64,000 bases of DNA from Ascarosepion bandense (GCA_037127315.1 JBBBDQ010000914.1:894501-958500), one strand, 5' to 3'. Positions 32,530 through 43,910 are shown, counted from the first letter of the stretch. Made by a program: numbers and translations. Notes: generated by a model from the sequence alone, not told the origin.

Positions 32530-34010
32530 CTTATTCTTAACTGGAAGATTTCATGTGTTCATGGTTAAATAACAATAAAATATTAATATATACATATATT
32601 TGTAAATTCAGATAAACCTTCGCGAGGAAATAGCCATTTTCAACATGTCCTTTTATGACATGTGTTGTTCAACCACTTATAAACAGAGAATGAGAAAAAT
32701 ACTAAGCCCAGAGGTTACCTTTGGTAAAGCGTGGGGTTGGGAAGCAATAGTTTTATTAGGGTTGGGCTAATTCTCTCTTTAGTAGTGGGGCATTTGGGCA
32801 GCAATCTTTCCTTTTTAATATATTAAAAGCGAACGACAGCAATAATGTTATTATTTTTTATTCAATCTTTCCAGTATTCTTATATGTTTACTTTTTACTG
32901 AAGAAGAAATGTAAAAATGGGCTATAATTATTGGTTTTACAAGTAATTTAAGCGATTTCGCTGGCCATTTTCAACGATGTTATCGTTTTGATTTTGTTAT
33001 TTTGTCCTCATGTTTTGACAGTATCTACTTTTTTGAGTAGACGATTAACATGTTATATATCCAACAACTGTGCAATAATAAAATAACCATTTATTAACCC
33101 ATAATTTACTAAAACCCTTAATAAAAATGCTGGTTGAAAATAAAAAAAATACAATTTAAATAGCAATATCAAAATCATCTCTCTATCAGAGAAATACTGT
33201 ACTTAAAAAAAATTATCACCTACCATCAACCTTACATTATTTAACAATGGGAATGGAGATATGAAATTTTTTCTTTTAATAACAGGCGCTCAGGCGATGT
33301 TCAGTCATTGCATTTAAAGAAGGCTCCTTGTGAAAACACGGCATAAATTACGTTACAATCTTAACCTGATGATAAAATAACATATTATCTATATATTTCA
33401 TTTGAACTATATTTTATTATGCTTGTCTGGTAATTGATGGTAAATAAGCTTTGATTCTGTCCATTAAATGTAAATACGCCTACCTCGGAATTTAATCTTC
33501 ATTCTTCCGCCATTTCTTAATTTCATTATTTCTGACAAGAAAATGTTCGACTTCAGCTTTATTATGGTGCATCCTATTTTGATGTCCTTATGTTTTCTAA
33601 TGTTGAAATACATTTTCCTTAAAATAACTAAACTAGCCACGAATTTCACGGCTTCTTAATGATTTTGGGATGCTAAAATGTACATCAAATTTTCTTGCAA
33701 TTTTAAGGTGTTTTACAATAAATATCCCGTTTATTTTCACAAATTTGCATAGCAATTCTCTGGTCATAACTATTTACTAAGGTGACATACGGACTGATGC
33801 ACTGTTTATATCATTTTTCGGTACCCCTCACAAAAAAGAAACTTTCATTAATTTGTTTGCATACATTTTGTAATAACTCACAAATACTACTTGCTTAGTA
33901 TAAGACAATTTTGAAATCGCAATCTAGGGACAATTAACCAATTAGGTTTACAAATTACAAAAACTTGCATTCTGATTGGTTGATTCTAGCCGTGAGATAA
34001 AGGTTTTTCC
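32530..34010. other. No gene recognised
   Basis: AT-rich, low complexity in places. The 61-codon frame 33649-33464 (-) has no domain. Confidence 0.5.
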
Positions 34011-34014
34011 CGCG

Positions 34015-34280
34015 CAGGTTAGTTGATCCTACTTGATACCTACTTAAAGCTCTGAGCCAGTATGGGCACTTGTCTGACACTCTGCCCTCAGACAGAGAGT
34101 GACCTAGTCGAGGCTCCGTCGAAGGAGAGAGTCTCGACTGGGCAATATTAGACAATAAATATTTACCTGGGCTTTAGTATCCGGATACCCCAAATTAAAA
34201 AGGCATTGTGCCACATTCCGTCTCGGTGGGGAGGTAGATAAATATCGTTAGCCCGGAAGCGTATGCCAATTCAATTCGCC
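34015..34280. repeat. GC-richer structured block, unidentified repeat
   Basis: Contrasts with AT-rich neighbours. It has a perfect 7-bp stem AGTCGAG (34106-34112) / CTCGACT (34133-34139) with inner CTCC/GGAG pairing. Just upstream, CACTCTG...CAGAGAGTG forms another hairpin. The flanks contain TCCCGCGCAGG and GTCTCGGTGGGGAGGTAG. Possibly a non-autonomous element or structural RNA relic; unassigned. Confidence 0.4.
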
Positions 34281-34284
34281 ATGT

Positions 34285-36305
34285 AACAGACAACAATCTC
34301 CTACTTCATTCACTATGCGGCGCAAACTCAAATCCATGGCAGTACAAGCTTTACATCAGTAGCGCGCCATTTCACTCACTGAGACTTCCAAGTTAAACTA
34401 CAAACTTTACATTCAGAATATTTTTCAACAAACTTTCGCTCAGAATATTTTTCAACAAACTTTCCTTCTATCTATTCTATCACAAACTCTTAATCATCTA
34501 AGACATTCGCTCAAAATAAGAATTCAATGAAACTTGGAACACGTAACAAGAAATAATCTTTTTAAAACATTTTCTTTTCAGTTCAAACCTTACAGTCTAA
34601 GCGAGATAACTCTTTATTTTACTTTGTACTTTTTTACCTTGACTCAAGCTTGAACTTTGAAATCTCACCTAATCTCACCTTACATTACCAACCACTGCTC
34701 TATTATTCTTATTTAGTGTGTCTTTTTTTTAGTACAATTTCAAGTTGTTTTTATTACATGTCGTTTGTTTTGTTGATTGTTTTTAACATTTAAAATTACA
34801 AAATGTGTGCGGAGTTAGGTTTGCCTCCTACATTGCTTAATTCTGTATTAATCTTCATCACAATATCCACTACATTTGTTTGGCAATCCTGACCATCCTC
34901 TACAAGTCCCTGGGCAGAAATCGTGAGAGAAGTACGAGTGTTGAGAAGCTTGTTTTTTGAAGTGTAAAGAATGAGGCAACCTAAGAAAATTCGGAGCCAC
35001 ATCTTGATTTTTGAGAATATTTCACTCGATGACAGATTGAGATGACCGGTTTACACAACCTGAACGTATTAGTCTGGGTATCATTATGAGCTTATTGGAG
35101 TGCATATATTTTACGCCAGCATTACATTATTTTACTGTTTTTTTACTCCATAGGACCTCATTTTTCGTGACTTTTCAATGTCTCGTTTAATCTGTTCTGG
35201 GATTTGTTTAGCTTCATACATGCATTTTTTCTGAAACATTTGCATAATTTACTAATATTTTGCATTCAGACAATTTCGAATTGTTCGTATCTGAAATTAT
35301 ATTCCAGGTAATATCTACGGCTGACAGCGGCAATCTAGCATCTTTTATTGCCAAAGGGTAATTTAATATTTAGAAGTTGTTTACTTGGTAAATGAATTCC
35401 TCTGTATCATGGGATAAAAATACTACTTTGAGAAAAATAAAAATATTGAAAAATTTCAATATTTTCGGAGATTAAAAATTATTTCTATATCTAACCGCTA
35501 AAGGCATATTTCTGTCCAGCTTACACACTGTTCAGAAAAAGGCATAAAAACATCTATTCATAAACCCAGACGATCGTGAACATATAAGCTTTTGAATATA
35601 TGACGTCATTGTTTCTTTCTTTAATTTTTTGCTTTTTTTCTTTCTTTAGTTTCTTTATAATTAGAAATTATGGAACAGTAACTGCCTATTATCGAGCGAA
35701 AAATTACGATAGCAAGAAAAGCAATAGAGACTAAGGAAAGTAAATAAGTAGAGAAAGATCAACTTAGAGAAGCAGATTGAATAAACACCTGAGTTACAGT
35801 TTCTTCTAGGAAACTAAAGTCACGCACGTACATATTAGTATATTTGGGCGGCAATCTTACTTTTAATCATGTTTTGTTAAAAACGACTGACAAGGATACG
35901 CACGCACACACACACATATATGTGTGTGAGTATTTGAGCAAAATCTCTCTTTTATACAGGTTTCATTAAAAATGTCAGAAATGGTATTATCAATAAATTC
36001 TTTATATAATGTGTTTGTATATAATTTTTCTTTTCGGAATTTAAATAATATACGAATTGTCCAAAGTTTTTGTACTTTTGAGCGCATTGGGCTATCAATC
36101 AGGTATTTTTTTAAAAATGAGAGACAAGGTATTATTATTAAGTTTTGATATAATTCTCATGTTTTCTGCTAATTACAGCATTTCGGAGAAAAACCTTGTT
36201 TAACGAAAAATAACAAGAGCAATCAACGTAATTCAACATTTAAAAAATGCAATTGAAAACCATGATCCGCATCCTAGAATGATGCGACACAAGGTCAATT
36301 AAAGT
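34285..36305. other. No gene recognised
   Basis: AT-rich. Includes the perfect CACACA(CATATATG)TGTGTG palindrome near 35907-35928 (listed separately) and short direct duplications such as AATCTCACCT repeated at 34661-34679. Confidence 0.5.
35903..35928. repeat. CA/TG palindrome
   Basis: CACACACATATATGTGTGTG is self-complementary and could extrude as a hairpin. Confidence 0.9.
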
Positions 36306-36309
36306 GGAG

Positions 36310-36453
36310 ATTCTGAGCCCTAAAGCTCCACCAAAAATATCCCGTAGATCCAGCTTAAGGCTGGGATAGGCTCTTGTTTATTCACCCCAAACGACACTTT
36401 ACCCTTCGGTGCAGCCTCGTTTGGGGCCCTCTCCGCTTGGAAGCCGGAGAGTT

Positions 36454-36486
<33 letters not shown>
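36310..36486. repeat. Double-hairpin block ending in (GA)n
   Basis: Perfect 10-bp stem CCCCAAACGA (36385-36394) / TCGTTTGGGG (36417-36426) with a 22-nt loop, followed immediately by a perfect 7-bp stem CTCTCCG (36429-36435) / CGGAGAG (36445-36451). A (GA)n run follows at 36461-36486. GC-rich within AT-rich DNA. Identity unknown. Confidence 0.7.
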
Positions 36487-36489
<3 letters not shown>

Positions 36490-36491
<2 letters not shown>

Positions 36492-37480
36492 GTCAGTATG
36501 ATCACTCTCTTCAACTACAATTTACTCCAATAGTGACGACTTATTTAAGAGGATAGATTACATTACTGTATATATGTATGTATGCAACACTTAGAAATGT
36601 GGGTTTTATCAAGGCCAAGACACCGACCGCTGTTATCGGTTAACAATACAGAATAAATATAGTCTTGATATCGTCTAGTTAAATGCAATATATAAGTAGG
36701 GTACGGCATGAGATTTGAACTCACTGTATTATGAAAAACTAATTAAAAAAAACGTTCAAAATAAGAGAATCGTGACTTTATAGCGTTATTAAGTTCTTTC
36801 TATAATTAATAACATTTTTATTGAATTATTTCTTTTTATAAACATTTTGAATTATATATTGTGGAATTGGCCTAAAAAACAGAGGTAATATATATTTAAA
36901 AGCATGTGGTTAAAGTAAGTGTTTTGAAATATCTAGATTGATGAAAGCGGCTTCGTAAACATTAATTCTTACATTAATTCTTGATTTATATACTAATTTT
37001 TACTCAATTCAAATCCGAGAGCCACTCAATGTAGCATGCTATTCAGTGGTGTTGCATAAGCAAGAGAAATGGCAAAAGTAGAGTTCATTGGGCTATGCAG
37101 GAAAGATAGCAATTTTCTCCTCGATTGAAGAGTGGTTGATGGAACGTCTGAAAGAGAGTTTGCTCTACAAACAACAGTTTTTAAGAAGTTGTCTGAATGA
37201 AACCTACTTTGTACTATACGAATATGAATGGAATGTGGATGATTTACTTTTGTATATTGAGATATGTCTTACAAACTTTTCATTTCAGTACAAATCTCTA
37301 AGGTCACATCTTAGTAAATACTCACCACCAATAACAAATTACCAAATACATATATCTAAAAAAAAATAAGGATAAATAAAAACATTTACACCCTGGTGCT
37401 TTCTTGAAAATGATTCTTTTAATAGATAATTCACAACAATACTCCATATTTCCGAACAGAAAAAATAAATATATATTAAA
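36490..37480. other. No recognised gene; possible tRNA-related remnant and 93-codon ORF
   Basis: GGCATGAGATTTGAACTCAC near 36705 is a reversed B-box-like string (GTGAGTTCAAATCTC on the minus strand), perhaps a decayed SINE head. The frame 37088-37369 (+) encodes 93 codons (GYAGKIAIFSSIEEWLMERL at its start) with no recognised domain and no evidence of splicing. Confidence 0.4.
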
Positions 37481-37489
37481 AGTTCATTC

Positions 37490-37690
37490 TTTTTTATATT
37501 TAAATTATTTGGACTGTTGTCCTCGTCTTTGTACGACGTACGACGTTTTGGCCGTTGTACGTTTCGATCTTCTTCAAGTGCTAGAAATTTCGAACTGAAC
37601 CCTTTAATACAATCACTGGAGTATACCATTCTCATTCCTTGCTTAGTCATATGTTATTTCCCTCTAATAGATAATTTCCTGCAAGTTAAT
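37490..37690 (-). repeat. PLE-2 terminal repeat, copy in element orientation
   Basis: On the minus strand: ATACTCCAGTGATTGTATTA, TTTCTAGCACTTGAAGAAGA and AACGTACAACGGCCAAAACG, then ACAAAGACGAGGACAACAGT. The same sequence, inverted, lies at 39040-39185, and a third copy at 50935-51095. It sits just 3' of the PLE body on the same strand. PLEs are known to carry such pseudo-LTRs, direct or inverted. Confidence 0.75.
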
Positions 37691-37744
37691 TTTTTTGAAC
37701 TCCAAACTCGAAGTGTCAAGTCATGAACTAACCAACCTCTATAT

Positions 37745-38310
37745 CCACTCAGCAATGTACCCCTAAGGTCATGTCCTCCTCTGTTGGGGGTTTTATTCGG
37801 GAGAGGTACATGCGAAGTGTATAACCACTTTTGAAGATCATTCTGATGTTATATGGACCAGAGTTCCTTTGTAGTTTCTCCGATAATCCCTTCACAGAGG
37901 GTAGACAGACCAAGGTTGTTCTCGGAAAGTTGTTATCCTCATGCACCCTTCATTCCGTATGTTGAAGTTGTTGTTATATACCCTGGATAAGTGTTTTATT
38001 GTAGGGTAATGCTTACACTGACCATTTCTTATTCGTATTTCTCTGGGTTGCTGCTTATGATTTTGGTTCGATGTTGCAGACAGCGGACGACCTCTTTCGT
38101 TATATTGTATGGGTGGTGGGAGCTGAAGTTGAGGTATTGTTTGGTGAATGTTGGCTTGTGGTTCGAGCCCAGGCATGCCAGTATGTTGCCCACTCATCTA
38201 CCATAGTGAACTGTATGGATGATCTTATTGTATTTACATGCTCGACTAGAGTCTGCATCTTCTCCTGGTGTGGCCAGAGTATGCAGGTTTCATAAATGTA
38301 TCTCAGCCAT
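37745..38310 (-). pseudogene. PLE-2 RT thumb and C-terminal region
   Basis: Minus strand: YIYETCILWPHQEKMQTLVE from 38300, where relatives have Y-V-D-D-T-F-V-L-W-P-H-G. Both catalytic Asp residues have become Tyr and Glu. Then the frame degrades; AATQRNTNKKWSV, and later KGLSEKLQRNSGPYNIRMIF with KSGYTLRMYLSRIKPPTEED (about 37890-37770), the conserved end of the region before the GIY-YIG nuclease. The nuclease itself is absent, replaced by the terminal repeat. Confidence 0.85.
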
Positions 38311-38900
38311 TGAGTTGGCTTTAGAACTGTGGATTCTATGCAGAAATCATCATCTCCATCAGGTTGTCTAGTAGAACATTGATACGTTCTCCTAGGGAGG
38401 AGTCCGAGGTTAGTCTGTCCCTGACTACCGATAGTGCCTCTACAGTGGGTATCTTAGTGAACAGACTTAAAACATCCAGGCTCACCATCTGGTTGCATTG
38501 GATGGGAACATCTTTGATAAATTCAACAAAGTGAGCGGAGTTTCGAACATATGATGGTGACTTTCCTATCAGTGGGTCAATTATATCTACAATGAAGCGA
38601 CTCATATGGTGGCATACCGAGACTAGGCTTCTAACAATTGGGCTTTGCGGAATACCATCTTTATGAATCTTAGGTAGACCATATATGTGAGGTAGCTTGC
38701 TGTAACGTTGAGACAACTGCCTGTATGTCCTAGGCTAGAAGTGATCCTTGTTCTTGTTTAGGGTATGCGACAGCTGTCGTTTTGTTTTCAACGTGGGTTG
38801 TGTTTTTAGCTTGCTATAGCTACCACTTGTAATGAGGTTTTCCAGTTTGTTGGTGTATTCAGTTCTTTCCATCACTACAGCTGCATTGCCTTTATCAACT
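38311..38900 (-). pseudogene. PLE-2 reverse transcriptase, N-terminal half
   Basis: The 126-codon frame 38716-38336 contains YGLPKIHKDGIPQSPIVRSL, the defining RT block of canonical Penelope-like elements (LPKIHK.G.PLRPI), followed by VEFIKDVPIQCNQMVSLDVL with the SLDV first Asp and SLFTKIPTVEALSVVRDRL. Upstream, DKGNAAVVMERTEYTNKLEN (about 38905-38846) is the matching N-terminal block (DKGNATVV...Y..K). Between LMEMM and the degenerate YIYET box about 60-80 residues expected in the family, including the AMGSP-type block, are missing: an internal deletion. Confidence 0.9.
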
Positions 38901-39039
38901 GGGCATTAGGTTTATTACTCCAAAAAATTCAGTTGTTCTTGTCCTTGACACATTGCCCAGTGGATATAGCAGTGGTGAACAAGTAACTTGCAGAGATAGA
39001 GGGAGATAACTCATGACTTCCAATAGTGGCATTACTATT

Positions 39040-39185
39040 ACGTAAGCAATTAGAATGATATACCCCAGTGATTGTAAAAAGGTTTCGGTTCCAAATTCCT
39101 AGACCTTGAAGAACACCGGTGTGTACAACGACCAAAACGTCGTGCAAATGGCAACAAAGATAAAGAATATAGTCCGAATAATGTA
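39040..39185 (+). repeat. PLE-2 terminal repeat, inverted copy
   Basis: The + strand has ATACCCCAGTGATTGTAAAA, ATTCCTAGACCTTGAAGAAC, TACAACGACCAAAACGTCGT and CAACAAAGATAAAGAATATA. It mirrors 37490-37690, so the PLE-2 body lies between inverted copies. Confidence 0.75.
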
Positions 39186-39189
39186 AATA

Positions 39190-40740
39190 CTACGTCATCT
39201 CAGAAATATAGACAATTTCATTTTTTTTTCATTTTCTTCTGGTAAATACGGTTTTGGGCCGGCTCAGCGACGTAAAAATAGGTTGATTCTTCTTTGTTTC
39301 AAAAACTGCAAAAGAAGATCCAAAAAGTATTATTCTAATCCCTTTCTAAAGTTAGAAGAAAGTTAATACAGGAAAAAGTTAGGTAGTACAAAATCAAACA
39401 AAAAAAAAAAAATAACACTCGCTTTTTTAGTAATCCCTTGTTTTACCAACTCAAGCCAGGACCACTAATGAAATATAATGTATTTTTTAAAAGAAAATGA
39501 GGCATTTCATTTAAAATATTTATCGTCTGCAGCTACATTTTTTTTATTTATTGATTTTCTTACATTCCCTTTTATTAAGGCTTCCTAAAAAATCCTATAT
39601 TATAAAATATTTTGTTAATTAAATATTTACAGTATGACCAAGTTGTAAAGATCAGAGGTGGTGAATCTAAGTAATGTAGCACACTAGAAGACATGTTAGT
39701 TGAGATCGAGAAACGGGAATGTAAAAAAAAAATTATATTCTTCGTAAATGGGTTTGAAAGTCATCATTCACTTAGACGCTTTTGAACTCCATAGAAAAAT
39801 AAGGACATGGCAGCTTCGGCCAGATATTACAGTAATATTGTAATTTACTTCTTCCTGTGGGATTAAATATTAGAATACAATCAGTAAGTGTTTCAGTAAA
39901 TGTTGTGGTGTGTCTTTAATATTGAGTGAACACATACGTACGGATTCGTCAGCAGAGAGCTAATTAGGGTGGGGCAAGCAGAGAAATCAACAGAGGCTTG
40001 GCAAACGTAGCCACAGATTAAAAGAAGGATTGTTTGCAGCTCTGGGTACGCCCCCCCCCCACAAAAAAATCAATGTACGAGCTGCTTTTCACTTTGAGTA
40101 AAGTTGAAATCGCAATCGTTTAAATCAAGCGAAAATCTCCCACGCAGTTAAGTGCGTGAATATTAAAAAAATAAACAATATTTTCTCATTTTTCAATTTA
40201 TCAATCCATATTTTCACACTGAGGCTTTAATGCATTTTTTGTTTTTTATGTTTTGTTGGTTATGAAATGATGTGAGTTTGTTTTACACTTTACACAATTA
40301 GACTTACCTTTCATTTCATTAAAACTATCTGTCCATTTGAGCACAGCGTATAAAAATTATATTTTTCGTTTTTGAAAATTTAATATTATTACGGTTTTTT
40401 TCCTAATGAATAACAACTACGAGGTTGAGTTAAAAATTCTATAGGCTGACAATGAAAAAATATGCTGTGAAATCCTGTATGCTTTGCTAATAATTATTAA
40501 TAACTGCACAGTTTTTCTTTGAAAAGACAGATGAAAATTGATCGTTTACAACAATGTGTATCGAAACAATCTGAAGAAAGAAATACTGTATTTACGGTGG
40601 AGTTAGAATAAAATTTTGTATTACAATCTTCTTCGTTCTACCGGGCGTTTCTAATTAAACCAAGAATGACAAAAACTGGTAAAAGACACCCGGAATCGAC
40701 AAATCAGAGTAACGCTTGACCTCACGATACTTACAGACTA
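39190..40740. other. No gene recognised
   Basis: AT-rich. Has a C9 run near 40050 followed by A-rich sequence. No domain-bearing frame. Confidence 0.5.
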
Positions 40741-40744
40741 GAGG

Positions 40745-40900
40745 AAAGTGGTAGAGCTTGCCTTCGATGTCTTACTACACCCACTGTACTCACTAGACTT
40801 TGTACATTCGAATTATCACATATTTCTGTTTCTACGAATTAATCTCATTGGAAGAACTCTAGAAGTCAATAAAAAATACATAAAGGAGTTGCTTGTTTAT
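40745..40900 (+). pseudogene. Mariner transposase C-terminal fragment
   Basis: VELAFDVLLHPLYSLDFVHS and NYHIFLFLRINLIGRTLEV match the mariner block with W.VLPHPPYSPDLAPSDYHLF and the following SLQN.L.GK. The last catalytic Asp (SPDLAP) is kept as SLDFVH. The rest of the mariner is absent, and a different Tc1-like tail follows at 41025. Confidence 0.8.
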
Positions 40901-41024
40901 AACAATGTCCTAATAATCTGTTATATTATTACAATGTTTTTCCTTATAACTATGCTATTTGCGCATTATTCAAAAGCAGTCAGTATTATCTTTTTGAATA
41001 ATTTCCTGAGAAACTAATTGACCA

Positions 41025-41250
41025 GCACGTTTACCTGACTTGTATTTTTTCTTTTGAGAAAGTAAAATTATTTTGTCGAAAACCAAGAAGTGTTAATGAT
41101 TTGAAAAAATACATAGCATATGCATTTCAAGAAATTATTACACAAAGTGACTTGTGCAAAAATGTTTGTCAAAACGTAAGAAGTAGACTTCAAAGTAGTA
41201 TAAATATTGATGGACAACAGTTTAAGCACTTGCGTTGATAAAATTTAAGC
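41025..41250 (+). pseudogene. Tc1/mariner-type transposase C-terminus, sister of 31545-31800
   Basis: In shifted frames: KVKLFCRKPRSVNDLKKYIA, then YAFQEIITQSDLCKNVCQNV and RSRLQSSINIDGQQFKHLR to the stop at about 41239. It aligns by eye, in protein and DNA (GATGGACAACAGTTTAAGCA versus GATGGACAACAGTTTGAGCA), with 31545-31800. A possible terminal sequence CACCTACTTTTGAACAGC lies near 41357. Confidence 0.78.
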
Positions 41251-41569
41251 GCTTTTGTATTATTGCAGACAAAAAAATTTAATTGTAAATGTAATAATTG
41301 TATTACAAAATATACTTGAATATGTAATCTCAAAATAAATGTTATTATTTACTGTTCACCTACTTTTGAACAGCTTTGTATATTAACTCTCATTAATGTA
41401 ACATGTCTGTGGGATATAGATTAAATTATAGTAATCGTCATTAATTAATTAGTTTTTGTGACAGAACTTTGAACAGTAACCATGAAATACTTGGTATTAA
41501 TATACTTGTGTGTAGCCTGTAGAAATCTGTATAACTAGAAATTACAGAAAGTCCTTCCTAAGGTACACA

Positions 41570-41637
41570 GACACACACACACACACACACACACACTCTC
41601 TCTCCTTCTCTCTCACTCTCTCACTCACTCACACTCT
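41570..41637. repeat. (CA)n(CT)n compound microsatellite
   Basis: About 13 CA units, then CTCTCT-rich and CTCAC-rich sequence. Confidence 0.9.
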
Positions 41638-41850
41638 GATAAAGATTAAGAAAACCAGTATTATGTAATACTGTGGAAAGAAAATGATGGTAGTAAGAGC
41701 ATCTGAAGTAACTGTTAAATTACAAAATCAAACCAACGTTACATGTAAATATGCTTATAACGTGCAAGGTTGGCATTTTTTTTTTTTTTTTTAATCATAT
41801 CACCCCAAGCAAGGCGGTAACGCCACTGATGTGCAGGGGGCTACATAAGA

Positions 41851-42677
41851 GTGAGAAGATTAGAAAAGAGAAAAACCGGAAACCGCATCCTAAACAGGAA
41901 ACAAGGGATAAGCCTCTTCACCTGTTCAATAGACGTGGGTGGAGTGTGAACCGGGCGATAGTTTAGTCTATCTACTCCAATTGAAAAAACAGTGAGAATA
42001 TTAGAAAAGAAAAACCGGAAACCGCATCCTAAACAGGAAACAAGGGATAGGCCTCTTCACCTGTTCAATAGACGTGGGTGGAGTGTGAACCGGGCGATAG
42101 TTTAGTCTATCTACTCCAATTGAAAAAACAGTGAGAAGATTAGAAAAGAAAAATCGGAAACCGCATCCTAAACAGGAAACAAGGAATAAGCCTCTTCACC
42201 TGTTCAATAGACGTGGGTGGAGTGTGAACCGGGCGATAGTTTAGTCTATCTACTCCAATTGAAAAAACAGTGAGAATATTAGAAAAGAAAAACCGGAAAC
42301 CGCATCCTAAACAGGAAACAAGGGATAGGCCTCTTCACCTGTTCAATAGACGTGGGTGGAGTGTGAACCGGGCGATAGTTTAGTCTATCTACTCCAATTG
42401 AAAAAACAGTGAGAAGATTAGAAAAGAAAAACCGGAAACCGCATCCTAAACAGGAAACAAGGGATAAGCCTCTTCACCTGTTCAATAGACGTGGGTGGAG
42501 TGTGAACCGGGCGATAGTTTAGTCTATCTACTCCAATTGAAAAAACAGTGAGAAGATTAGAAAAGAAAAACCGGAAACCGCATCCTAAACAGGAAACAAG
42601 GGATAAGCCTCTTCACCTGTTCAATAGACGTGGGTGGAGTGTGAACCGGGCGATAGTTTAGTCTATCTACTCCAATT
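41851..42677 (+). repeat. Satellite array, six 139-bp units
   Basis: Units begin GTGAGAA(G/T)ATTAGAAAAG at 41851, 41992, 42131, 42270, 42409 and 42548 (lengths 141, 139, 139, 139, 139 and about 130). They differ at a few sites only. Units 2 and 4 share GAATATT and GGGATAGGCC; units 1, 3, 5 and 6 have GAAGATT and ATAAGCC. Each unit carries GATAG/CTATC around TTTAGT and AACAGG/CCTGTT stems. A short poly-T run and ACGCCACTGATGTGCAGGGG precede it. No coding potential is conserved. Confidence 0.97.
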
Positions 42678-43650
42678 AACGCCTGACTTCTTATAACTCT
42701 GGAAAATAATAATGTAGAATATAATCGTTGGCAAAAAGTTAATATTATGCCGGCGTTGGCGAAAAGAACTTTGGTTAGGCAACTGCATTGATTTCAGTGG
42801 GTATAATTATATTTGCTGAGATTTACAAATAATGTTATTATCGTTTCTCATTGTAATAAAGAATTCCACAAAACTAAACTATAAAAAAGTGCTTTTTGTT
42901 TTATGTTTTATTCATATGACTTTATTTTTATGTGATTTATTTTTATTCCTTTTTATATCAATTTTTGTTCATCCTTTTAATTTACTTGTTTTTAATAATT
43001 CCTTATTTTTCGTTTCTTATTTATATTAGTTTAATTCATTATTTTGTTTCTTTTCTCTCATTCATCCTTATGTAGTTTTCCTTTTCTTTACTTATGTAGC
43101 TTTTTTCACATTTTTCTTTATTTCCTTCTTAACTTTTCTTTATTTATTTACCTATAGCATTCATTTTCTCTCTCTTCGTTTAGTTTCTTTCTTTTAAATC
43201 ATCATCTGCTGTTAAATGTGCCTAATCTCGACCTGGAATATTCTTTTGCAATCATTTTTAGTTATTGCTCGACACGTGACAAAACGTGACCTTGCAATTA
43301 ACCAAAATGTAAAAAATTGTATTACAGAAAAAAATGATGTCTTTGTTTCAGTGAAAGTTTACTAACTGATATAATTACTTTGCCAAAAGAATAAATCAAA
43401 ACAAGTTATCTTGGTATTTATTCTTTTAATCAACCCTACGTAAAAGAATCAATACAGAATGAAAAATTTATAAATGCAGTTTTCGTGACATATCTTCACA
43501 GCATAAAAGACAAAAGTGGATAACTTAAATGCCCATTGCAGAGTAAATGCTAGAGAGGCAGTGTTGATTATGTACGGTTGATTAATTTAACAACACCTCA
43601 TCACCTGTTAATGTTGATACCGGGAGTCGAAAGAAATATACTTTCCCAGT
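42678..43650. other. No gene recognised; pyrimidine-rich
   Basis: T-rich on the + strand, especially 42890-43200. No repeat family or domain recognised. Confidence 0.5.
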
Positions 43651-43654
43651 TTTA

Positions 43655-43910
43655 CGTGTCATACGTGATACATGCTAGGACGAAATATTCACGCATTAGG
43701 TTGTCATTACTTTCTGTGGTAGGCTGGTTGCCAACTACGTCTATAGTACCCAATCTGCCTTGTTATTTACTCCATAGCTGGAGGAAAGAGACAAATTATT
43801 ATCTTATCAAGTGTATATCCTCGTAAGTGAATGCAACTTATTCAACTAGAATTCGAACTCGGCTCTACGATTTTCGCTCCGAGTTTATACTTGAGTCAAA
43901 GGGCAAAAAT
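43655..43910 (-). repeat. tRNA-derived SINE, internally shortened
   Basis: On the minus strand: GTAGAGCCGAGTTCGAATTC (box B), AACTTATTCA region, CATAGCTGGAG, GGTACTATAGACGTAG and CCAACCTAATGCGTG. Its tail to GTATCACGTATGACACG matches the SINE 3' end. The GTCATGTCTC hairpin segment is deleted. Confidence 0.75.

Noticed and set aside
36320..36514. Frames with SLSLSLS / ERERERE
   Set aside because: Read from the (GA)n tract.
41851..42677. CRISPR-like regular repeats
   Set aside because: Units are contiguous 139-bp tandem copies without unique spacers, and the genome is eukaryotic.
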